Below, piece after piece: positions 15,354 to 20,581 of a DNA stretch of 20,581 bases. The position numbers and the translations under genes were made by a program. The notes beneath the pieces were generated by a model, which was not told the DNA's origin, made no database searches, and worked only from the letters and a program-made list of their open reading frames with translations. Positions within the stretch are counted from its first letter, which is position 1; every line of letters starts with the position of its first letter. Source of the stretch: CALMEC01 sp031372145 (GTDB taxonomy: Bacteria; Actinomycetota; Thermoleophilia; Miltoncostaeales; Miltoncostaeaceae). The stretch spans positions 1-20,581 of the forward strand of contig JANMKR010000159.1 of the NCBI GenBank assembly GCA_031372145.1. The letters run 5' to 3'.

Positions 15354-16405
15354 TGCCCACGGAACAGGCATCGCCTTTACGGTGGAAGCTGACCGACGAT
15401 GATGGTGGTCAGCCGGAGCTGTTCGACGCGATCGAGCGGGTCCCCGGTACGCGAGACCTGGCCGGGTTGGAGTTCCTGCACGTTCGCGCCAAGCGGGTCA
15501 TCAACCGTGTGCCGGAGACCTCGCGCATGCCGTTCCACTACACGATCAACCCGTACCGCGGGTGTAGTCACGCCTGTGTCTACTGCTTCGCCCGACCCAG
15601 CCACGAGTACCTCAACCTGGACCGCGGGCGCGACTTCGACACGCGTATCGTCGTCAAGGTCAATGCGGTCGAGCGGGTGCAGGCGGAGCTCGCCTCGCGC
15701 CGGTGGACCGGCGAGCTGATCGCACTCGGCACCAACACCGACCCGTATCAGCCGTGCGAGGGCCGCTACCGCTTGACGCGCGGAATCATCGAGGCACTCG
15801 TGGCAGCTGCCAACCCGTTCTCGATCGTGACCAAGTCGCCGCTGGTGTTGCGTGACGTCGACCTGCTGACCGCCGCGATGGCCGGTGGTGGGGTGCATGT
15901 CGACATGTCGGTCGGCTGCCTGGACCACGACGTGTGGCGTGCGACGGAGCCGCACGCACCCAGCCCCGAACGGCGCCTCGAGACCGTCGCCGCGTTGAGC
16001 GAGGCCGGGGTGTCGTGCGGAGTGCTCGTGGCGCCGGTCCTGCCGGGAATCTCGGACGGCGACGCCCAACTCGACCGCTTGGTTGCGGCCGGCGTCGCCG
16101 CGGGAGCCCAATCCATCGCGACCGTGGCCCTCCATCTGCGACCGGGCGTTCGGGAGCACTACCTGGAGTGGCTGCGGGGGGCGCACCCGGAGCTGGTCGC
16201 TGATCACCTGATGCGATACCGCACGACCTACCTTCCCTCCGACGAGCGCAGAGACCTGTCCGCCCATGTGCAAGAGCTTGCCGCCCAGCATCGTCGCCGG
16301 GCCAACCTGGTCGGCGCACTTCCGACGACGCCCCGCTGGCGTCGCCGCGAAATGCCCGTGGCCACCCAAACGCCACCCAGGGAGGACCAGCTACGACTCA
16401 TCTGA
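15353..16405 (+). CDS. Radical SAM protein, Rv2578c type
   Basis: This 350-residue radical SAM enzyme has its 4Fe-4S cluster motif at Cys71, Cys75 and Cys78 (CSHACVYC), preceded by TINPYRGC, the pattern of the Rv2578c / SplB-like group. Following elements are GTNTDPYQPCEG, IVTKSPLVLRD, DMSVGCLD and GVLVAPVLPGISD in a TIM-barrel order. The C-terminus is basic (RRRANLV, RWRRRE), which might contact nucleic acid. Spore photoproduct lyase and related proteins share parts of this pattern, but the reaction of this group is not known to me. The promoter carries a LexA box directly upstream, so it is probably part of the DNA-damage response; I recall Rv2578c being on the M. tuberculosis SOS list. The transcript appears leaderless. 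Confidence 0.92.
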   Translation: MPTEQASPLRWKLTDDDGGQPELFDAIERVPGTRDLAGLEFLHVRAKRVINRVPETSRMPFHYTINPYRGCSHACVYCFARPSHEYLNLDRGRDFDTRIVVKVNAVERVQAELASRRWTGELIALGTNTDPYQPCEGRYRLTRGIIEALVAAANPFSIVTKSPLVLRDVDLLTAAMAGGGVHVDMSVGCLDHDVWRATEPHAPSPERRLETVAALSEAGVSCGVLVAPVLPGISDGDAQLDRLVAAGVAAGAQSIATVALHLRPGVREHYLEWLRGAHPELVADHLMRYRTTYLPSDERRDLSAHVQELAAQHRRRANLVGALPTTPRWRRREMPVATQTPPREDQLRLI

Positions 16406-16455
16406 CGGACTCCAGAACGGCAGGGGTTCCGGTGTCTGTGACGTACTGAGATCAG

Positions 16456-17328
16456 ATGGAACTCGCCCTGAGAATCGCACTCGCAGTCGTCCTGACATGG
16501 GCCGCGCTCGCCAAGCTCACGCGTCCCGCACGAGCCGCCGAAACGCTGGCTGAACACGGCATTCCGCGGCGTGCCCGGCGTCCGTTGACGGTGTTGCTCG
16601 CGCTTGGGGAGTTGGCGGCTGCGACGCTCCTCGCGGCCGGCGTTGCGCTCGGTGCGGCCGGCGTCACCGTCGCCGCGCTCGGCGGCCTGTTCACCGCATT
16701 CCTGATCCGTGCGCGCGTACGCGGTCGGCAGCGCACGACCTGCGGGTGCTTTGGCGGCGCGCGATCCGCCAACACCCTCATGCTCGCAGCGCGCGCCGCG
16801 GTGCTCGGCACCAGCGGCGCTGCAGTCGCGATCGGTCTCCCCGTGGCCGAGCCGCTCAGTCCGGACGCGTGGCGCACAGTGGCGATCGCGGTCTTGGGAG
16901 CCCTCGCTGTGGCCCTGACGTTGGCGGTGCTCGCGCTGTACCGACAGGTGGGGGTCTTGTCGCTGCGCCTCGGACCGCGCACGGCCCTTGAGCTGGACGA
17001 CGAGGGTCCGCCGATCGGTCACCCCGCGCCGCTCCTGGACGGACTCAATCGCCGCGGATCTGAGCTGGTCGCGTTTGTGTCGCTCAACTGCCGGATGTGC
17101 ATCGAAGTGGTCCCGGGCCTGCGGGCGCTCGCGAAGGAGGGCGTCCCCGTCCACTGGATGCGTGAAGACACGCACGACGAGGTCTTCGAGCGGTGGGGCG
17201 TGCCCGGCACGCCGTTCGTGGTCCACATCGTCGATGGCATCGTGCGTGCCAAGGGCCTCGTCAACACACTCGAGCAGATCGACTGGGTCATCGACGTCGG
17301 CACCGAGCGGGAGCGCCTTGCGGCGTAG
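16456..17328 (+). CDS. MauE-like membrane domain fused to a thioredoxin-like domain
   Basis: This 290-residue protein joins two activities known as separate Mau proteins. Residues 1 to about 165 form a four-helix MauE/DoxX-like membrane domain, with AKLTRPARAAETL after the first helix, ALGELAAATLL in the second, and the diagnostic CGCFGG at 96-101. Residues about 190-285 form a thioredoxin-like domain with the redox pair Cys212-Arg-Met-Cys215 and the cis-proline segment GVPGTPFVV, resembling MauD. In methylamine-utilising bacteria MauE and MauD are needed to form the many disulfides of the light chain of methylamine dehydrogenase in the periplasm. Here the fusion would do the same for the Cys-rich product of the next gene, whose start overlaps this stop. 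The Shine-Dalgarno site is weak. Confidence 0.85.
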   Translation: MELALRIALAVVLTWAALAKLTRPARAAETLAEHGIPRRARRPLTVLLALGELAAATLLAAGVALGAAGVTVAALGGLFTAFLIRARVRGRQRTTCGCFGGARSANTLMLAARAAVLGTSGAAVAIGLPVAEPLSPDAWRTVAIAVLGALAVALTLAVLALYRQVGVLSLRLGPRTALELDDEGPPIGHPAPLLDGLNRRGSELVAFVSLNCRMCIEVVPGLRALAKEGVPVHWMREDTHDEVFERWGVPGTPFVVHIVDGIVRAKGLVNTLEQIDWVIDVGTERERLAA

Positions 17329-17935
17329 ACCGGGTTTGGACGAAGCCGGCGGGCGCCTGGCACATCACCTGGCCGCGTCCCAGACGCGACGTTCGTTCAT
17401 CGGGACGGTGGGCGCCCTGCTGCTCGGGGCGACGGCCGAGCGCGCGCTCGGCGGCGCGAGGCGCCCGACCCCGGGAACCGAACGCATCGCGGGCGGGTGG
17501 CATGGCTTCTGCGGCCACTACTTCACGACAGGCTCGTGCCGTGGCCCGTTCAAGCTGCCCCGTGTCGATGCCGAGGGCAAGCCCCTTCGCCCGCAGGACG
17601 GCCGCCCGGTTGACGATGCCGGACGCCTGATCAACGATCAAGGCGAACCTGTGGACGAAGCGGGCAACCGTCTGGCAGGAGCGGACGGCCAATACGCTGC
17701 GCCGGGTCCGCGCACCCGCATGTGTGAGGACGGCGTTCGCCGGCGCTCAGGGCACAAGGACGCGGTACTGCAGGGCTCCTGGTACCGCTGCTGCAATGGT
17801 CAGATCCGCAAGTTGTGGGACTGCTGCTCGGTCAGTCCGCACCGAATCAACGGTGACGCATCGCTCCGTGGGTACTGCCACGGCAACCGAAAAGTGTTCT
17901 GCGTCGTCTACGTCGAGACGGGCATCCCGTGTTAG
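17318..17935 (+). CDS. Tat-exported cysteine-rich protein, methylamine-dehydrogenase light-chain-like
   Basis: This protein of about 205 residues has a twin-arginine signal (TRRSFIG, Arg24-Arg25, then GALLLGA and an Ala-rich cleavage region). The mature part holds ten cysteines: FCGHYFTTGSC near the front, then RMC, WYRCC, WDCC, GYCHGNRKVFC and a final PC. Export in folded form and dense cysteines suggest a disulfide-locked exported protein, like the light chain (MauA) of methylamine dehydrogenase, whose cofactor is made from two tryptophans; three tryptophans are present here. Between residues ~85 and 125 is a degenerate repeat of about 7-8 residues (DxxGxxL/V). The start is most likely the TTG at 17318 with GGGAG 4 nt ahead; the TTG at 17336 is an alternative. 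Homology to MauA is an inference. Confidence 0.7.
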   Translation: MRRRPGLDEAGGRLAHHLAASQTRRSFIGTVGALLLGATAERALGGARRPTPGTERIAGGWHGFCGHYFTTGSCRGPFKLPRVDAEGKPLRPQDGRPVDDAGRLINDQGEPVDEAGNRLAGADGQYAAPGPRTRMCEDGVRRRSGHKDAVLQGSWYRCCNGQIRKLWDCCSVSPHRINGDASLRGYCHGNRKVFCVVYVETGIPC

Positions 17936-18006
17936 TCGAGGTCGGCATCGCAACCGCGGCGCTCGTGGCGGGTGTGTCGGGCGCGTGGTCCCCCTGAGGG
18001 TACGCA
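17929..18006 (+). other. In-frame N-terminal extension ending in a UGA at the SPC position: candidate selenocysteine codon
   Basis: A GTG at 17929 overlaps the stop of the preceding gene and opens a frame that encodes a hydrophobic helix ending GVSGAWSP. TGA follows at 17995-17997, then GYAMAETF continuing in the same frame into the membrane protein at 18007. CcdA/DsbD-type membrane proteins carry a redox cysteine in a first-helix SPC motif; TGA stands exactly where TGC or TGT would be. Downstream, CCGC/GCGG (18026-18029 with 18035-18038) with loop CGTGT, a bulged G and further pairs (TGGC 18008-18011 with GCCA 18041-18044) could form a SECIS-like hairpin with the loop 32 nt after the UGA. 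GC-rich DNA forms such hairpins easily. A nonsense mutation is the alternative. Confidence 0.5.
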
Positions 18007-19311
18007 ATGGCTGAGACCTTCACCGCCGCCGTGTGCGGGGGCCACGTTCGTCGCATTGTCGCCATCGTCGTCTTCTCGGTCGCAGCCGTGGGCACTGCTG
18101 CCGTCCTGGGCGCGCTCCTGGGCGCCGCCGGGGCGCCGCTGCCTCTTCGGTGGATGCTCATCGCCGCGGCGCTCGTCGCGGCAGTCGCAGCGTTGCGGGA
18201 GGCCGGCATCGTGCGGTTCGACGTGCCGGCCCTGCGTCGCCAGGTTCCCGAGCGGTGGCGACGAGAGCGCCCGCTCACCGTCTGGAGTTCCGGCTACGGC
18301 GCGATCCTGGGTGCGGGGTTCGGCACGTTCCTGCCCACGGCGACGTTCTGGGCAGCCTGCATGGGAGCGCTCGCCTTGGGCGATCCATGGGCCGGAGCCG
18401 TATGCATGGCCGCCTTCGGCGTGGGCCGCGGAGTGATGATCGTCGGCGCGGGGAGCAACCCGGTCCGACGCTTGGGACGCACGCACCGGCTCGTGCGGCC
18501 CGTCAACATCGCAGTGCTGTCCGGCTGTGCGGCGCTGATCCTGCCTGCGGCCCTGTTTGGCGTTGCGGCCCCGCCGCCCGCACCGAGTGGCCTGAGCGAA
18601 CCATCGGTCTCTCGCGGGGTCATCGCGTACACCGAGCAGGGCGCGGGCGCTCCGCACGTCGTTGTCCTGGTCAAAGGCGCCGACCCGATCGTCGTTGCGG
18701 ACGGTCACACACCGTCGATCAACGGCAGTCGCCTGGCGTACGTTGATTCCGCGGGGATCCGAATCGTCGACTGGCGTACCGGGCAGGAGGTCTTCCGCCG
18801 GCCCGGCGCGGTCGACAAACCATCCCTCTCGGGGACACGGCTCGCCTATGTCGAACGCATCGGCTCACGGAGGCGTTTGGTTGTCCGAGATCTCGCGACG
18901 GGCAGGTCGCGCGTCGTCACCGCCGTCGGCGCCGGAATCGACTTGGGACGCCCTTCGCTGGTGGGTCGCCGGATCGCCTGGCACGAAGCCGCCGGACAGA
19001 CCAATCGGGTCTTCCTGCGTTCGCTGACGACCGGGACGACCGAACTCATCGCCAACGGAGGTCGATCGATCGCCAACGTCAATCCGGTCATGACCACCCG
19101 GTACATCGCATGGACGCAGAGCGTCGGCGAACGCTCGGTCGTGCTGCTCCGTCCGATTGGTTCCGGACGCCCTCCCCGCACGATTGCCCAGGTCATCGGG
19201 CCGCGCTTCTTGGCGGGCACACTGGCGATCGCCCCGGGTCGCCTCTGGCTGACCCGGTGGACGACGACGTCCAACTCCGCCAGGATTCTGAGCTACGCCT
19301 GGAGAGATTGA
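18007..19311 (+). CDS. CcdA/DsbD-like membrane domain fused to a beta-propeller
   Basis: The 434 residues from the ATG at 18007 (GAGGG 6 nt upstream) comprise an N-terminal membrane domain of about 190 residues and a C-terminal propeller. The membrane part has about five helices, the loop RRQVPERWRRERP, a glycine-rich helix GYGAILGAGFGTFLP and ALALGDPWAGA. From about residue 195, five or six repeats of the form PS-x-x-G-x-R-[LI]-A-[YW]-x-[ED] (PSINGSRLAYVD, PSLSGTRLAYVE, PSLVGRRIAWHE) indicate TolB-like propeller blades outside the membrane. The membrane part resembles the thiol-reductant transporters CcdA/DsbD but, read from this ATG, lacks their first helix and its SPC cysteine; both are encoded just upstream in the same frame, interrupted only by one TGA. 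The propeller recalls the methylamine dehydrogenase heavy-chain fold (inference). Confidence 0.75.
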   Translation: MAETFTAAVCGGHVRRIVAIVVFSVAAVGTAAVLGALLGAAGAPLPLRWMLIAAALVAAVAALREAGIVRFDVPALRRQVPERWRRERPLTVWSSGYGAILGAGFGTFLPTATFWAACMGALALGDPWAGAVCMAAFGVGRGVMIVGAGSNPVRRLGRTHRLVRPVNIAVLSGCAALILPAALFGVAAPPPAPSGLSEPSVSRGVIAYTEQGAGAPHVVVLVKGADPIVVADGHTPSINGSRLAYVDSAGIRIVDWRTGQEVFRRPGAVDKPSLSGTRLAYVERIGSRRRLVVRDLATGRSRVVTAVGAGIDLGRPSLVGRRIAWHEAAGQTNRVFLRSLTTGTTELIANGGRSIANVNPVMTTRYIAWTQSVGERSVVLLRPIGSGRPPRTIAQVIGPRFLAGTLAIAPGRLWLTRWTTTSNSARILSYAWRD

Positions 19312-19324
19312 TCCGCCGCCTCGA

Positions 19325-19330
19325 TAGTCT
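19325..19330 (+). promoter_or_regulatory. Possible -10 element (TAGTCT) of the nitronate monooxygenase gene
   Basis: TAGTCT fits TAnnnT and ends 9 nt before the ATG at 19340, with no Shine-Dalgarno sequence between. No convincing -35 hexamer is visible. This is one of four starts in the window with this arrangement. Confidence 0.25.
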
Positions 19331-19339
19331 CCGCCTACC

Positions 19340-20437
19340 ATGGCCGCATCGCTGACGACGCCGCTTTGCGCGCTCCTCGGGATCCGCTACCCGATCCTGC
19401 TGGCCGGGATGGCAGGAGGACCGACGACACCCGAGCTTGTCGCCGCAGTGACCGAGGCCGGGGGGTTGGGCACGTTCGGCGCGGCCGGCATGAGCCGCGA
19501 GGCACTGACCGACGCCATCCGGGGCGCGCGTGCGCTGACGGATGGTCCAATCGCAGTCAACGTCCTGCTGGCTCCTTCGCGGCCGGGAACCGCCCGCCCC
19601 GAGGCCTTCCATGCTGCGTTGGCGCCCCTCCGTGACGAACTCGGACTCACACCGCCGTCGCTGCCGTCCCCACCGGCGCCGACCGCGCTCGAACTCATCG
19701 AGCTCGCACTCGAGGCCGGTGCCACGATCGTCAGCACGGGCCTCGGCGATCCCGCCCCCGTCGTCGCGCTCGCACATGCACGGGGCGTCCCGGTCCTGGC
19801 CATGGTGGCCACCGTCGCGGATGCAGTGCAGGCGGTCGAATCCGGGGCGGACGTCATCGTGGCCCAGGGGTCCGAAGCCGGTGGCCACCGATCGAACTTC
19901 CACCTCCCCGAGAGCGGTCCGCCGCCCATGGTCGGTACGGTCGCACTGGTGCCGCAGATCGTCGCCGTCGTCGACGTGCCGGTGGTCGCGACCGGTGGGA
20001 TCATGAACGGCAGTGGCCTCATCGCCGCGCTGGCGCTCGGTGCCCAGGGCATTCAGTTGGGCACACGCTTTCTGCGCACCACCGAGAGCGGAGCAAACGC
20101 GGGCTATCGCAACCGCCTCGCGACCGCTGCCGATACCGACACTGAGATCATCACTGCGTTCTCAGGACGACCGGCGCGTGGGCTCCGCAATCGCGCGTTG
20201 GATGCCCTCGAGGCCGCGGGCTCACCTACCATCGGCTACCCGCGCCAGGGCGCCGCATGGGCCGACATCAAAGCGGCCAGCGACCGGGCCGGCTCTGCGG
20301 ATGCGACGACACTGTGGGCAGGACAGGCCGCGGCGCTCGCCCAGGACGAGATCAGCGCCGGCGAGGTTGTCGCTCGGATCATGGCCGAGGCCGATGCGAC
20401 GCTCCGTCGACTGGGAGCGACGGGGGAGGCCGACTAG
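19340..20437 (+). CDS. Nitronate monooxygenase (2-nitropropane dioxygenase family)
   Basis: This 365-residue FMN-dependent TIM-barrel enzyme oxidises alkyl nitronates such as propionate-3-nitronate to carbonyl products with O2; in many bacteria the true substrate is unknown. The N-terminus YPILLAGMAGG carries the FMN-contact segment. VIVAQGSEAGGH has the conserved catalytic histidine at 183. VVATGGIMNGSGLIAALALGAQGIQLGTRFL binds the FMN phosphate. A Pro-rich insertion (PPSLPSPPAPTA) near residue 115 is longer than I would expect. There is no signal peptide, so it is cytoplasmic. The start ATG follows a TAnnnT element without a ribosome binding site. Its stop overlaps that of the convergent gpmI gene within CTAG. 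Confidence 0.92.
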   Translation: MAASLTTPLCALLGIRYPILLAGMAGGPTTPELVAAVTEAGGLGTFGAAGMSREALTDAIRGARALTDGPIAVNVLLAPSRPGTARPEAFHAALAPLRDELGLTPPSLPSPPAPTALELIELALEAGATIVSTGLGDPAPVVALAHARGVPVLAMVATVADAVQAVESGADVIVAQGSEAGGHRSNFHLPESGPPPMVGTVALVPQIVAVVDVPVVATGGIMNGSGLIAALALGAQGIQLGTRFLRTTESGANAGYRNRLATAADTDTEIITAFSGRPARGLRNRALDALEAAGSPTIGYPRQGAAWADIKAASDRAGSADATTLWAGQAAALAQDEISAGEVVARIMAEADATLRRLGATGEAD

Positions 20438-20581
20438 TCGATCAGGACGTCACCGGTCATGGCCGGCGATGCGTCCCACCCAACGAGCGCGCACAAGGTC
20501 GGTGCAACGTCGCCAAGCTTGCCTTCGACAAGTGGCACACCTCGACGGTCGAGCCACAACGGTACGGGGTTGGTCGTGTGT
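20434..20581 (-). CDS. gpmI: 2,3-bisphosphoglycerate-independent phosphoglycerate mutase, C-terminal part
   Basis: The last 148 nt, read on the minus strand, encode HTTNPVPLWLDRRGVPL, KLGDVAPTLCALVG and, at the very end, PAMTGDVLID before TAG. This is the C-terminus of the cofactor-independent phosphoglycerate mutase, in which HTTNPVP holds a metal-binding histidine and DVAPT is a conserved segment. The enzyme interconverts 3- and 2-phosphoglycerate in glycolysis using two Mn ions. The gene continues beyond the right edge. Its TAG and the TAG of the nitronate monooxygenase share the palindrome CTAG at 20434-20437. Confidence 0.88.
   Translation of the reverse strand, partial: HTTNPVPLWLDRRGVPLVEGKLGDVAPTLCALVGWDASPAMTGDVLID

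Noticed and set aside
1..20581. CRISPR array, intact insertion sequence or rRNA
   Set aside because: No regularly spaced direct repeats, terminal inverted repeats with a transposase, or rRNA-like sequence were seen on either strand.

Overview
The window is high-GC, densely packed DNA from the bacterial chromosome of an actinomycete-type organism. The evidence for this is the actinobacterial form of SerC, a radical SAM protein of the mycobacterial Rv2578c type, a Gram-positive/actinobacterial LexA box, frequent GTG starts, and several genes whose start codon lies only 6-9 nt after a TAnnnT -10 element (leaderless transcripts). The window also contains a mau-like gene set and a multicopper oxidase fused to a membrane domain. 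I cannot fix the class from this window; a deep-branching lineage such as Thermoleophilia or Acidimicrobiia is my guess.

Layout. Positions 1-2030 look like the end of a decayed integrated element: a toxin-first toxin/antitoxin pair, an orphan gene of unknown function with a different base composition, and the C-terminal scrap of a tyrosine integrase that abuts tRNA-Gly(CCC) at 2033-2104. Then come, on the minus strand, a lipoprotein of unknown function (with a strong terminator hairpin) and argS. Rightward follow an S33-type alpha/beta hydrolase, a VapC (PIN) remnant and a two-pass membrane protein. A large minus-strand membrane-anchored CotA-like multicopper oxidase faces them. A minus-strand operon encodes a secreted cyclophilin lipoprotein, an M48/Ste24-type membrane protease and RlmH. 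Divergent from it is a plus-strand operon with 4-bp overlaps: a cysteine-desulfurase-like protein, a TusA-like sulfur carrier and SerC.

The last third holds an SOS-controlled radical SAM gene and then a compact three-gene set reminiscent of methylamine dehydrogenase (mau) maturation: a MauE-thioredoxin fusion, a Tat-exported cysteine-rich protein, and a CcdA/DsbD-like membrane domain fused to a beta-propeller. The window closes with a nitronate monooxygenase and the convergent 3' end of gpmI.

Most notable observations: (1) an in-frame UGA exactly at the SPC cysteine position of the CcdA-like protein, so either a selenocysteine codon or a very specific nonsense mutation; (2) the mau-like redox cassette itself; (3) a cysteine-desulfurase homologue that has lost the PLP-binding lysine but keeps the catalytic cysteine and is translationally coupled to a TusA protein; (4) a perfect LexA palindrome filling the 17-bp spacer of a leaderless promoter; (5) the integration scar at tRNA-Gly. 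All family assignments are from reading motifs; no database search was run.
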